Part shown: positions 24,360 through 33,434 of the stretch, one piece after another
How the letters are laid out: each line of letters begins with the position of its first letter
Numbering within the stretch: position 1 is the stretch's first letter
Source: ZAX-1 sp046533095
GTDB taxonomy: Bacteria > Bacillota > Clostridia > Lachnospirales > Lachnospiraceae
NCBI GenBank assembly: GCA_046533095.1
Contig: JAJQRA010000024.1
Coordinates: 152,238 to 216,237 of the forward strand
Length of the DNA stretch: 64,000 bases
Direction: 5' to 3'
Position numbers and translations under genes: made by a program
The notes under the pieces: model-generated
What the model was told of the DNA's origin: nothing
Seen by the model: only the letters and a program-made list of their open reading frames with translations
The model's database searches: none

Positions 24360-25241
24360 GTGCGTAAGTATTTTTCCAATCCGATAGCGATTCTAATTCT
24401 GGTTTTGCCGGGGCTAGTATTGTTTTTGGTCATGGTTTTATATCCGCTTCTTATGGTAATCACAAAGAGTTTTACGGAATGGGATGGCTTAAATCCTGCG
24501 ATGTTTACGGGGATACAAAACTATAAAAAGCTATTCTCCGACCCAATTTTTGGGATTTCAGTAAAAAATGGCCTGCTGTTTGCCGGAACACAGGTTGTGC
24601 TCCAGATACCGATTGCAACGATTCTGGCTCTTGCGGTTTTATCAGCAGGAAAGCATATGAAAAAGTTCCTGCGTATCTCCTATTTTGTACCAACCGTATT
24701 ATCCGTAACGGTTGTGTGCCAATTATGGATGTCGCTTTACAATGCCGATTACGGGCTTATTAACAAGCTATTTGAGGCCATAGGAATCAACTATAGGCAA
24801 AACTGGCTTTCAAATTCAACCACGGCAATATTCGCAATCGCCATTACAAATATCTGGCAATTTATGGGATATCAGTTTATCCTTTTATTTACATCTGCGC
24901 GGTCGATTCCGGCAGATTATTATGAAGCGGCAACGATCGACGGATGCACAAAAATGCGTGCACATTGGGCAATTACCATTCCGCTGATGCAGGAAACTTT
25001 TAAATATTGCTTAATTATTGCGATAACAGGTGGCCTTAACGCGTTTTCTACGATGTATATTATGACTGGAGGAGGCCCTGGCTATGAAACGTACACACTG
25101 ACCTATCAGATGTATCGTTCGGCATTTCGCATGAACCAGTTCGGCTATGGGAGTGCTTCTGCCACGGTGCTGATACTAGAATGCCTGTTGGTTTCAATCG
25201 TCATTAACAGATTGGTTGCGCGTGAGCGCATTGTCTATTAA
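24360..25241 (+). CDS. Sugar ABC transporter permease (MalF/UgpA type)
   Basis: A 293-residue membrane protein with six transmembrane helices. The cytoplasmic EAA loop, YYEAATIDGCTKMRAHWAITIPL (about residues 190-212), docks the ATPase. It starts at GTG 24360 with GAGGGG ten bases upstream. The next gene begins almost directly after the stop. It forms the translocation pore with the following permease. Confidence 0.93.
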   Translation: MRKYFSNPIAILILVLPGLVLFLVMVLYPLLMVITKSFTEWDGLNPAMFTGIQNYKKLFSDPIFGISVKNGLLFAGTQVVLQIPIATILALAVLSAGKHMKKFLRISYFVPTVLSVTVVCQLWMSLYNADYGLINKLFEAIGINYRQNWLSNSTTAIFAIAITNIWQFMGYQFILLFTSARSIPADYYEAATIDGCTKMRAHWAITIPLMQETFKYCLIIAITGGLNAFSTMYIMTGGGPGYETYTLTYQMYRSAFRMNQFGYGSASATVLILECLLVSIVINRLVARERIVY

Positions 25242-25265
25242 GTGGAGAGGAGTGTAACGATTGCT

Positions 25266-26102
25266 ATGTTTCGAAAAAAATTTTCAATACCAGGATTGCT
25301 GTTTCAGTTCTTTTTGCTTCTTTACGCCTTGATTTCGCTTTATCCGTTGATATGGATGGTGTTCTATTCTCTGAAAAATAATGACGAGATTTTCCTTACA
25401 AACCCTTTTGGGCCTCCTACGATTTTACATATAGAAAATTATCTGCGGGCTTGGAACACCTACAATTTGCCTGTATATTTTAAAAACAGTCTGATTGTTT
25501 CGTTGGCGACGGTGGCATTTACGATATTATTAGCGGTTTTGTTTGCCTACGCACTTGCCAGAATGAAATTCAAGGGCCAGCATTTTCTTCGTATGCTGAC
25601 AAGCCTCGGCTTATTTATCCCAATCCAGGTTATCATGATACCGATTGCCGTATTGGTCAGAGATTTACACATTAACAGCACGCTTTGGGCGGTTATCGTC
25701 CCCTATACCGCATTTAACCTGTCCTTTGCAATTATGGTTATGTATGGAGCAATGAGGGGATTGCCGTTTGAATTTGAAGAGTCGGCTTGTATTGATGGGG
25801 CAAATGTATTTCAATGTTTACTGCATATTATCGTTCCGAATCTGGTTGCGCCAATTTCAACGGTAAGTATTTTTGTATTTTTAAATGCTTGGAATGAGTT
25901 TAATTTAGCTTTGATTCTCTTGACCAAGGACCATCTAAAAACAATGCCGCTTGGACTGCTCTTCTTTCAAGGAGAGTTTACAACGGATTGGGGCGCTATG
26001 GGGGCGGCTATGGTTATTGCAAGCATACCCACTGTGATTATATATTGTTTCTTTAGCGATAAAGTTGAAAACGCGATGACCGTCAGCGGTGCGGTAAAAT
26101 AA
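25266..26102 (+). CDS. Sugar ABC transporter permease (MalG/UgpE type)
   Basis: A 278-residue membrane protein with six transmembrane helices and the EAA loop EFEESACIDGANVFQCLLHIIVP (residues ~186-208). ATG 25266 is chosen although GGAGAGGAG is a little far (13 bases); an in-frame GTG at 25242 lacks a ribosome binding site. It ends 22 bases before melA. Confidence 0.92.
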   Translation: MFRKKFSIPGLLFQFFLLLYALISLYPLIWMVFYSLKNNDEIFLTNPFGPPTILHIENYLRAWNTYNLPVYFKNSLIVSLATVAFTILLAVLFAYALARMKFKGQHFLRMLTSLGLFIPIQVIMIPIAVLVRDLHINSTLWAVIVPYTAFNLSFAIMVMYGAMRGLPFEFEESACIDGANVFQCLLHIIVPNLVAPISTVSIFVFLNAWNEFNLALILLTKDHLKTMPLGLLFFQGEFTTDWGAMGAAMVIASIPTVIIYCFFSDKVENAMTVSGAVK

Positions 26103-26124
26103 GGAGAAAGGAATAGAGGCAATC

Positions 26125-27444
26125 ATGAAGAAAATTGTATTTATCGGTGCAGGAAGCCTTGTGTTTACGCGAAACTTAGCAAGAGATATACTCACCTTTT
26201 CCGCTTTGTCAGAGGTGCATTTCGCATTAGTCGATACGAATGCAGAAAAACTGCCTTTGGTACAGGCAGTGTTGGAGAAACTGATACAGGAGGGCAAATA
26301 TAAGGCTACCGTGTCATCCACGATAGACCGCCGCGAGGCGCTAAAAAACGCCGATGGGGTTTTGATTACAATATCAACGGGGGACTATTGGAACTGCATT
26401 CACACTGATTTGGAAATTCCGATGAAATATGGGGTAGACTTGTGCGTTGGAGACACGCGTGGACCGGGCGGTATTTTTAGAATGCTGCGGACCTTGCCTG
26501 CCTTGCTTGATATCTGCCGCGATATAGAAGAACTTGCGCCAAGAAGTATCGTGTTAAATTACACGAATCCGATGGCCATGCTGTGCCGCGCCTTACAGGA
26601 GAAAACAAATCTAAAGGTAACCGGTCTATGCCATAGTGTACAGCATACGGCGCAAATGCTTGCGAAGTGGATTGGTGCGCCACTTGATGAAATTAGCTAT
26701 ATTTGTGCGGGAATCAATCATCAGGCGCATTACCTGGATTTTCGCTGGAAGGGGGAAGATGCGTATCCGCTCATTCGGCGCGTCATAGAAAGCGATTCTG
26801 CAATTTACAAGGAAGAGCAGGTTCGTAATGAGATGTTCCTGCGGTTGGATTATTATGTTACGGAATCTAGCGGCCATGCTTCGGAATATAATGCCTGGTT
26901 TCGGAAGCGGAAAGATTTATTGGAGGAATATTGTACGCATGGGACAGGTTGGAATCCCGGCTTGCACGAAATGGGAACGGATTTTAGCAAAGGTAATTCT
27001 TGGAGGGAGGAATTTGCAAAATCCTTAAACTCGGACAAGATTGATCTAAAACGGGGCGAAGAGTATGCTGCCTATATATTCAACGCCTGCTTTGGTGATA
27101 AAACCCCCTATATGTTCCATGGGAATACCAGAAATTTCGGACTGATTGATAATTTGCCGGTCGGAAGCTGCGTAGAAGTGCCAATGTTAGCGGGAACTGA
27201 GGGCATCAGGCCGATCCGGGTAGGCGCATTGCCACCGCAGTTAGCCGCGCTTAACACACTCAATGCGATGTGCGAAGATATGGCAGTACAAGGATTTTTT
27301 TGTAAAAACCGCAGAATGATTTATCATGCAATCTGCTTAGACCCGCTGACCTCTGCCGTATTAAGCCTAAGAGAGATTGAACGTATGACAGACGAAATGT
27401 TTGAGGCGAATAAAACGTATCTATCAGAAGCGTTTTATCAATGA
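26125..27444 (+). CDS. melA: Alpha-galactosidase, glycoside hydrolase family 4
   Basis: A 439-residue NAD+- and Mn2+-dependent hydrolase that uses a redox-elimination mechanism. The N-terminal Rossmann motif is FIGAGSLVFTRNL. The GH4 signature includes the NYTNPMAM segment, the metal-binding Cys in GLCHSVQ and His in GINHQAH. The CHSV motif is typical of MelA-like alpha-galactosidases rather than 6-phospho-glucosidases, which suits ABC uptake of unphosphorylated sugar. Cytosolic. It is coupled to the transporter genes and followed by a GH36 enzyme, giving two mechanistically different alpha-galactosidases in one operon. Confidence 0.93.
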   Translation: MKKIVFIGAGSLVFTRNLARDILTFSALSEVHFALVDTNAEKLPLVQAVLEKLIQEGKYKATVSSTIDRREALKNADGVLITISTGDYWNCIHTDLEIPMKYGVDLCVGDTRGPGGIFRMLRTLPALLDICRDIEELAPRSIVLNYTNPMAMLCRALQEKTNLKVTGLCHSVQHTAQMLAKWIGAPLDEISYICAGINHQAHYLDFRWKGEDAYPLIRRVIESDSAIYKEEQVRNEMFLRLDYYVTESSGHASEYNAWFRKRKDLLEEYCTHGTGWNPGLHEMGTDFSKGNSWREEFAKSLNSDKIDLKRGEEYAAYIFNACFGDKTPYMFHGNTRNFGLIDNLPVGSCVEVPMLAGTEGIRPIRVGALPPQLAALNTLNAMCEDMAVQGFFCKNRRMIYHAICLDPLTSAVLSLREIERMTDEMFEANKTYLSEAFYQ

Positions 27445-27514
27445 TGAACTTTTAATTCTGAAACAAAAATTTTAGGTTAAAAACCTCTTAAGATAGAGCG
27501 TGCTAAGATAAAAT

Positions 27515-27643
27515 AAAGAAGTGGCATAAAGAAGTAGCATAAAAAGGTGCATAAAAAAGTGCCATAAAGAAGCGGTATAAAGAAGTGTCATAAAGAAGCG
27601 GCATAAAGAAGTGTCATAAAAAAATGGTATAAAGAAGTGGCAT
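27515..27643 (+). repeat. Ten imperfect 13-bp tandem units
   Basis: Ten near-copies of AAAGAAGTGGCAT (one of 12 bases) between the GH4 and GH36 genes. They are A-rich on the plus strand and end 43 bases before the GH36 start. No spacer structure. Confidence 0.85.
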
Positions 27644-27685
27644 AAAAAGAGAATGTGCATAAGCTGCGCAGGAAAGAAGGATTTT

Positions 27686-29902
27686 ATGGGAATTGCCATA
27701 AGCAATGACAACAAGACGTTTAAGCTGGACACGCCGAACTCCTCCTACATCATAGCTGTTGTTGACGAAGAGGGGTTTGTCGGACATGCCTATTATGGGA
27801 AACGGCTTCGCTCAGCAGACATCGATGATCTCTTGAGGGTGAACGAACCTCCATTTGTGCCATCAAGAAACAACCGCGACCGGGGGACGTTTTTAGAATC
27901 GTTCCCCATGGAATATCCATCCTGCGGCTTGGGTGATTTTCGCGAAAGCTGTATCGCGGTGCGAAGTGAGGACGGCTATAGGGGAAATAGCGTCAACTAC
28001 GTAAGCCACCATGTTTTCAAAGGGAAAAGGCCAATCGCGGGGCTTCCTGCAACGTTTGGCACAGAGGATGATTGCGAAACCCTTGAGCTTGTGTGTGAAG
28101 ACAAAGGGCTGAATTTGGAAATCGTCTTAAGCTATACGGTATTTAATCATCTAGACGTGATAACGCGCCATGCTAAAATAAAGAATAAGGGAAGCAAAGC
28201 ACTTTTGCTTGACAGGGTGCTATCGTGTTGTCTAGACCTTGACAACCATGACTTTGAAATGATAACGCTCCATGGCGCTTGGGCTAGGGAGCGTGCCATT
28301 TTGCGCGAGTCGATTGGATTTGGCAAGAAAAGCATCTCGTCATCCCGCGGAGAATCCGGACATCAGGATCAGCCGTTTTTTGCACTGGTCAATCAAAGCA
28401 CAACGCAGGAAAGCGGTGACGTATACGGCTTTCATTTCGTCTATTCCGGCAATTTTCTAGCCCAGGCAGAGGTAACGCCGTTTGGTGCCGTCCGTGCCGT
28501 AATGGGAATCAACCCACAGGACTTTTCATGGAAACTAGGACCGGGAGAAGAATTTGTGGCTCCCGAAGCTGTCCTAACTTATACAAGCGAAGGCCTTGGC
28601 AAAATGACGCGCACGCTGCATGATTTATATCGCGAACATTTGATCCGCGGACAGTTTAAGGATAAAAAGCGCCCTGTGCTGCTCAACAACTGGGAAGCGA
28701 CCTATTTTGACTTTGATGCGGATAAATTGATTTCGATTGCCGCACAGGGCAGGAAGCTCGGCATTGAGCTGTTTGTACTGGACGATGGCTGGTTCGGGTA
28801 CAGAAATGACGACAACACGTCTTTGGGCGACTGGACGGTGAATGGGGAAAAATTAAAAGGCGGGCTTTTGCGCCTTGTTCAGTCAGTCAATGAAATGGGG
28901 ATGGAATTCGGCCTTTGGTTTGAGCCGGAAATGATTTCGCCGGATTCTGATCTGTACAGGGCACACCCTGATTGGGCTTTGGCGATTTCAAACCATGCCG
29001 GCACCCTTTGCCGCAATCAGTATGTTTTGGATCTGTCACGGCGGGATGTTCTAGAACACACCTATGAGAGCATCAGCAAAATACTAAAATCAGCCAATAT
29101 TACGTATGTCAAATGGGATATGAACCGTCCCCTTACCAATGTTGGAAGTGCAGTGGGGAATTCTGACAGAATGGATGAAGTTTCTCACCGGTATATGCTT
29201 GGCGTATATGAACTTTTGGAGCGTCTTGTTACGGATTTCCCCCATATCCTGCTTGAAAACTGCTCCGGTGGGGGAGGGAGGTTCGACCCGGGCATGCTCT
29301 ATTACAGCCCTCAAATTTGGTGTTCAGATGATACGGATGCAGTCGAACGCCTAAAAATCCAAGAAGGCACGGCCATGATCTACCCGCTTTCTACGATGGG
29401 GGCGCATGTTTCGGATTGTCCAAACCATACTCTCGGCAGGACGACGCCTTTTGAAACACGCGGGCTTGTTGCCCTTTTAGGGACATTCGGGTATGAGCTT
29501 GATGTCACAAAACTGTCGGAATCCGACCAGGCGCAAATTCCCGTGCAGATAGAAATGTTTCACAAATATAACGATTTGATCAGGACGGGCGACTATTATC
29601 GGATTGCCTCTTATGCCCAGAACCACGAATTTGATTGCTGGCAGGTTGTTTCTAAGGATAAGACAGAGTCTTTGATTACCTTTATTCAAGTGTTGGCTCG
29701 TCCAAATTGGCACAGCAGAAAATTGTTTCCACAGGGGCTTGATGATGCGAAAACCTATCGCATAGAAGTCGTTTCGGCTGTCGGCGGTGAAAAAGAAGAC
29801 GTACGAGAATTGCCGGGCGATGCGATTACCAAAGCAGGGATTATCATTCGCGACTGCTTCGGTGACTTTAAGGGCAAGCTACTGTATTTGCGGGAAATGT
29901 GA
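27686..29902 (+). CDS. Alpha-galactosidase, glycoside hydrolase family 36
   Basis: A 738-residue cytosolic enzyme removing terminal alpha-1,6-galactose from melibiose, raffinose and stachyose. The N-terminal beta-sandwich (about 1-320) is followed by the (beta/alpha)8 barrel. The catalytic nucleophile Asp is in YVKWDMNRPL and the acid/base Asp in IWCSDDTDAVER; LFVLDDGWFG and LENCSGGGGRFD also match GH36. ATG 27686 is preceded by GAAGGA; an upstream in-frame ATG at 27653 has no ribosome binding site. It is the last gene of the operon. Confidence 0.94.
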   Translation: MGIAISNDNKTFKLDTPNSSYIIAVVDEEGFVGHAYYGKRLRSADIDDLLRVNEPPFVPSRNNRDRGTFLESFPMEYPSCGLGDFRESCIAVRSEDGYRGNSVNYVSHHVFKGKRPIAGLPATFGTEDDCETLELVCEDKGLNLEIVLSYTVFNHLDVITRHAKIKNKGSKALLLDRVLSCCLDLDNHDFEMITLHGAWARERAILRESIGFGKKSISSSRGESGHQDQPFFALVNQSTTQESGDVYGFHFVYSGNFLAQAEVTPFGAVRAVMGINPQDFSWKLGPGEEFVAPEAVLTYTSEGLGKMTRTLHDLYREHLIRGQFKDKKRPVLLNNWEATYFDFDADKLISIAAQGRKLGIELFVLDDGWFGYRNDDNTSLGDWTVNGEKLKGGLLRLVQSVNEMGMEFGLWFEPEMISPDSDLYRAHPDWALAISNHAGTLCRNQYVLDLSRRDVLEHTYESISKILKSANITYVKWDMNRPLTNVGSAVGNSDRMDEVSHRYMLGVYELLERLVTDFPHILLENCSGGGGRFDPGMLYYSPQIWCSDDTDAVERLKIQEGTAMIYPLSTMGAHVSDCPNHTLGRTTPFETRGLVALLGTFGYELDVTKLSESDQAQIPVQIEMFHKYNDLIRTGDYYRIASYAQNHEFDCWQVVSKDKTESLITFIQVLARPNWHSRKLFPQGLDDAKTYRIEVVSAVGGEKEDVRELPGDAITKAGIIIRDCFGDFKGKLLYLREM

Positions 29903-29929
29903 GGTTTTAAATGCTTCTTTTTAGAATAC

Positions 29930-30107
29930 CTGCAGAGCGTAAATATGAAAAGAGGGAGATCAAGCGAAAGGCTTCGCCTAATAGGCGTTCGCCATCCGCA
30001 AGGCCTCCCTCATAAAAGGGATTTTCGCAATGAAGACGCCTTGACTAAATACAAGAGCTAAATTTGTATTTAGTCAAGGCGCTTTTGCAGCTGCAAGGAT
30101 TCTAGTG
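29930..30107. repeat. Long direct repeat, copy A (pairs with 47366-47537)
   Basis: About 178 bases that recur in the same orientation at 47366-47537. The block contains the stem GAGGG...CCCTC around GGCTTCGCC/GGCGTTCGCC and ends in TTCTAGTG. It covers the 3' end and terminator of an Rpn-like gene. The two copies bracket the recombinase and glycan genes. Confidence 0.85.
30037..30081. terminator. Strong hairpin terminator inside repeat copy A
   Basis: CGCCTTGACTAAATACAA (30037-30054) pairs perfectly with TTGTATTTAGTCAAGGCG (30064-30081), followed by CTTTT. It may end the alpha-galactoside operon as well as the minus-strand remnant. Confidence 0.7.
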
Positions 30108-30210
30108 CTTCTAAATCTAGTTTAGCATATTTTTGAACTTTTTCTAGGGATAGCCCATCTTCAAGCATGTTTCTTATGAACAGCTGTTTGGAGGTAGATA
30201 AAAATTGCAT
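30070..30210 (-). pseudogene. C-terminal fragment of an Rpn-like PD-(D/E)XK nuclease/transposase
   Basis: A 46-codon open stretch ending in the terminator hairpin: FIRNMLEDGLSLEKVQKYAKL followed by a leucine-rich tail. This matches the usual C-terminal degenerate helix of Rpn-family recombination-promoting nucleases. The catalytic domain is missing. Identification rests on this short tail and on its association with the same repeat at 47.4 kb. Confidence 0.5.
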
Positions 30211-30268
30211 GATTGACGTTTTCTACGTTATAATAGGCATACCATAAACTATTGTTTGGAGGAAAAAA

Positions 30269-31103
30269 ATGAATACTACACACAAGCACATCGCTTCCTA
30301 TCTGGACCACCTAGCCGCAGACGAACACGCATCCACGACCATTGAGAAAGTATGCCCGCGGCATCAAAGCGTTTGTAAAGTGGCTAGACGGTGCCCCTGC
30401 TACGCAGGCCGCAGCACTTGGCTACAAGGCGCATATTTCTAAGAGCCATGCACCTACGAGCGTTAACAGTATGCTTGCTGCAATCAACGGGTTTTTCGCA
30501 TTTTATGCGCTTGATATAAAGGCCAAACCATTAAAGATCCAAAAGAAGATATACAGCTCATGCGACCAGGAGCTGACGCGTGTGGAGTACGAGAGGCTTT
30601 TGCGGGCGGCAATGCAACAGGGGAACGAACGGCTGAGCCTTGTCATGCAGACGATCTGCTCTACTGGGATCCGCGTAAGCGAACTGCAGTTTGTCACCAT
30701 CGAGGTCGCAAAAACCGGGCGCGCAGAGGTCACGAACAAAGGGAAAACCCGAACTATTTTCATCCCCCTTCAGCTCAAAAACGCGCTATTGCGGTATGCA
30801 AAAGCGCAAGGGATAAGCACCGGGCATATATTTGTAAGCAAAAATGGGAAACCGCTGAACCGAAGCAACATCTGGACAGATATGAAAAAACTCTGCGCCG
30901 CTGCAAATGTCGCTTCAAGCAAAGTGTTTCCGCACAACCTGCGGCACCTGTTTGCAAGATGTTTTTATGGGATCGACAAGGACATTGTACGGCTTGCTGA
31001 TATCCTCGGCCATTCACGGATCGACACAACGCGAATTTACGTACGTGAAAGTGGCGCTGAACACCGCCGCCGAATTGAGCAGTTGAACCTTGTTATGACA
31101 TAA
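30269..31103 (+). pseudogene. Tyrosine recombinase/integrase with N-terminal frameshift
   Basis: A site-specific recombinase of the XerC/D superfamily. All C-terminal catalytic residues are visible: Arg in STGIRVSEL, Lys in TNKGKTRTI, HNLRHLFAR, His in LGHSRID and the Tyr in TRIYV. ATG 30269, behind GGAGG, opens a frame coding MNTTHKHIASYLDHLAADEH and a few further residues. At about 30340 one extra base (the G of ATTGAG) shifts into the frame that continues as RKYARGIKAFVKWL to the stop at 31101-31103. A shorter product from TTG 30342 would lack the first ~25 residues of the core-binding domain. The stop codon lies inside the left arm of a 22-bp inverted repeat, suggesting the enzyme inverts the adjoining segment. 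Confidence 0.85.
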
Positions 31104-31119
31104 TGACGTTTATGTAGTG
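31098..31119 (+). repeat. 22-bp inverted repeat, left arm (candidate recombination site)
   Basis: Begins ACATAATGACGTTTATG and is perfectly repeated in inverse orientation at 33509-33530. It overlaps the recombinase stop codon. Chance occurrence of a perfect 22-bp pair in this window is negligible. Confidence 0.85.
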
Positions 31120-31412
31120 ATGTGCTGAATTTCGTAGGCTCAAAACCACTGTAATGAGGCCTGCCGCCCAGCCACAATTGTACAAAAGAGGAGTTCGCCA
31201 ATGAGGGTATATCAAAAGAGTCACAATGTGGCTTGCTGTTCAATTGAAAAAGGAATATTTTCCGAATGGATACGATAAGATGGCTAGACAAATTTCAAAA
31301 ATTCGCCTAGCCTGCTTGTGCTGTATATCAATATGTAAAATTTGAAAGTTTGCTTTAAATGATTTTTGGTAAATATTTTTCACGAAAAGTCTAGCGTTTT
31401 GCCGAGTGTAGT
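31120..31412. other. Left part of the candidate invertible segment, no gene
   Basis: 293 bases with no coding sequence. One modest plus-strand promoter-like pair, TTGCTG (31233-31238), 17-base spacer and TATTTT (31256-31261), is visible. Before the IS insertion this stretch and 33435-33508 would have formed a segment of about 390 bp between the inverted repeats. Confidence 0.45.
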
Positions 31413-31431
31413 GTTAAAATAAATTTTGTAA
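31413..31431 (+). repeat. 19-bp target duplication, left copy
   Basis: GTTAAAATAAATTTTGTAA, repeated directly at 33416-33434 on the other side of the IS1634-type element. Confidence 0.8.
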
Positions 31432-31457
31432 CTTATCTTCGGAAGCAAACTCGAAAA

Positions 31458-31500
31458 AATAGCCCATCAAGCCTGTGATTTCAAGGCTTGATGGGCTATT
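31458..31500 (-). terminator. Terminator of the IS transposase gene
   Basis: AATAGCCCATCAAGCC (31458-31473) pairs perfectly with GGCTTGATGGGCTATT (31485-31500), 27 bases past the transposase stop. Confidence 0.75.
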
Positions 31501-31526
31501 AAATTTGCGAAAAGTTATAGTGTAAT

Positions 31527-33251
31527 TTATCCGATTTTAGCACTTCCCAAATTTTTTTTAATTTCTTTCAAAGTCATAATTTTCCTGCCAAAATCCGTTC
31601 CAAATACAGCATTCATGTCATCGGTGACGTCATCCGCATAATCAAATAACCAGTGGTTTTGGTCGATATGGCTACAAGATACATTTCTAAGAGTTTCTGT
31701 AATCTTGGCTATTGTGTATTTGCCACCAAGCTGAAGCTCCACAAGTCTGGCAATTAGAAGTGAGATAAAACAAGTTAGGAAATGTGCATTGATATGACTC
31801 TGTGTTCTAAGATATACAGGTCTTGATCCGAGCACGCTCTTGGTAACTTTGAAAGATTCCTCTATGCGCCACAGACCTCGGTAAGAATCAATGATGCGTT
31901 CATCGCTGTCGTCAAGTTCACTCGTTATGACGGCATAGTAACCGTCATATCTTTCCTCATCAGCGATTTTTTCTTTGTTCAAAAGCAGAGTTTCCGTCAA
32001 GTTAGTTATCTCTCCTGTGTCCTTGTCAATCTTGAGGTTTTCAATATATCCAGCCGCACCATAATCAAATGTACGTCGGTATTTTGCAGGATTTTCAATC
32101 ATCTTGATAGCTTTTTCAATTGCTTCCTGCCGCTTGTATCTTGCTCTAACTGCATATTTTTCGCTGTAGAAAACAACCCATTTCTGCTCAAGCTTTACCT
32201 TCTCCTTAATTTTCTTCTTGCCTATTTGTTCTACAGTCACATTAACTTCAGCATCGGGAACAATTTTTGATTTTAGCTTGTAATGCTCTTTATTCACCCT
32301 GTAACCAGACTCGCCTAAAACCCACTTCTTGAAGTCAGCACTGGCACCGCGAATGCTCTTGCTGTAAATGTATCCATCTCCAAGAATCGTGTTGTACGCA
32401 ATGTTGTCTCCGCTGTTGAGCCCCTTGTCTGCCACGGCTATGATGCGTCCAACGCCAAAATTTTTCTTAACTTCCGTTAACATCGGCATAAGCGTCTGCG
32501 AGTCATGCGTATTACCAGGGAACAGTTTATATGAGATTGGAAGCCCCGCCTTATCAAGAAGAAGCCCCATTTGCACAATCGGGCCCTTGCGGTGTTCCTT
32601 AGATGGGCCCTTCTTGCGCAGCTCGTCCTGCTTGTCAACTTCAAAGTAGTAGTTGGTAGCATCATAGTATACGAGCTGTGTATCCCTGCCATATTTACTA
32701 CTTGCTTGTTCGTGAAGATGTTGCTGCAAGCCTGCGGCTATCTTGTCGAAATGCGTTAGCCCATCGTATACATCATCAAGCGAAAACTTGAAGGTATCGA
32801 AGAATCTATCCTTTATCAAAACCCCAGCCCTTTTAGAGCCTGGATACAGAAGTCTTGTGAAGACGAGCAACCTCATGACTGCATCCGTATTGAACTTGAA
32901 GTTCTCGTGCCTGCGAGCATTCTTTAAAAATCTATCAATTTCGAGCTCGTGATATATTTTGCTGAATACCACATGGCCATAGTTCTTACGATTCGCAGCT
33001 CCTCGTTCAAGCAGCTCAAGTGAATCGAGCGTCAGCGTGATGTTCTTGTTGGTATTGCGCTCATCAGTCATTTGCTTTGCGACTTCCCTAAAGTGTGCAA
33101 GAGGATCAGCATATTCTTTTTCAAGTTCATCTATATACCCAAGTTTTGTTACTGTTCTTGTTCTTGATTGTTTCGTGTCTGGATCCCAGAATCCATGAAC
33201 GATAGAAAGAAATGTACGCCCAGATTTATAACGAGATTGTTTTAAATACAT
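31527..33251 (-). CDS. IS1634 family transposase
   Basis: A 574-residue DDE transposase of the IS4 superfamily. The N-terminal MYLKQSRYKSGRTFLSIVHG is typical of IS1634 proteins. The first catalytic Asp is in LVYYDATNYYFE, the second in IAVADKGLNS, and the Glu in the YREK-like block YRGLWRIEESFKVTKS. The frame is intact and the element has clear ends, so it may be active. It is transcribed opposite to the glycan operon. Confidence 0.93.
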   Translation of the reverse strand: MYLKQSRYKSGRTFLSIVHGFWDPDTKQSRTRTVTKLGYIDELEKEYADPLAHFREVAKQMTDERNTNKNITLTLDSLELLERGAANRKNYGHVVFSKIYHELEIDRFLKNARRHENFKFNTDAVMRLLVFTRLLYPGSKRAGVLIKDRFFDTFKFSLDDVYDGLTHFDKIAAGLQQHLHEQASSKYGRDTQLVYYDATNYYFEVDKQDELRKKGPSKEHRKGPIVQMGLLLDKAGLPISYKLFPGNTHDSQTLMPMLTEVKKNFGVGRIIAVADKGLNSGDNIAYNTILGDGYIYSKSIRGASADFKKWVLGESGYRVNKEHYKLKSKIVPDAEVNVTVEQIGKKKIKEKVKLEQKWVVFYSEKYAVRARYKRQEAIEKAIKMIENPAKYRRTFDYGAAGYIENLKIDKDTGEITNLTETLLLNKEKIADEERYDGYYAVITSELDDSDERIIDSYRGLWRIEESFKVTKSVLGSRPVYLRTQSHINAHFLTCFISLLIARLVELQLGGKYTIAKITETLRNVSCSHIDQNHWLFDYADDVTDDMNAVFGTDFGRKIMTLKEIKKNLGSAKIG

Positions 33252-33415
33252 TTTGAACCTCCCTTCAAAGCCTCATAATATTATACCATACTACGTAATG
33301 CTACGTAATGCTACGCAAGCAAATATCGCAAAAACTTGAAAAGAAAAAATGCCCGAAGGCATTATTATTTCAACATAATTATTTTTTGTTCTACTTGATT
33401 AACTTCCGAAGATAC

Positions 33416-33434
33416 GTTAAAATAAATTTTGTAA
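33416..33434 (+). repeat. 19-bp target duplication, right copy
   Basis: GTTAAAATAAATTTTGTAA, identical to 31413-31431. Confidence 0.8.

Larger units (their letters stand above)
31432..33415 (-). mobile_element. IS1634-family insertion sequence
   Basis: About 1984 bp with one transposase gene. Terminal inverted repeats TTATCTTCGGAAG at the left and CTTCCGAAGATA at the right. It is flanked by a 19-bp direct repeat. Members of the IS1634 group are known for unusually long, variable target duplications, which fits. It is inserted within the candidate invertible segment. Confidence 0.85.
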
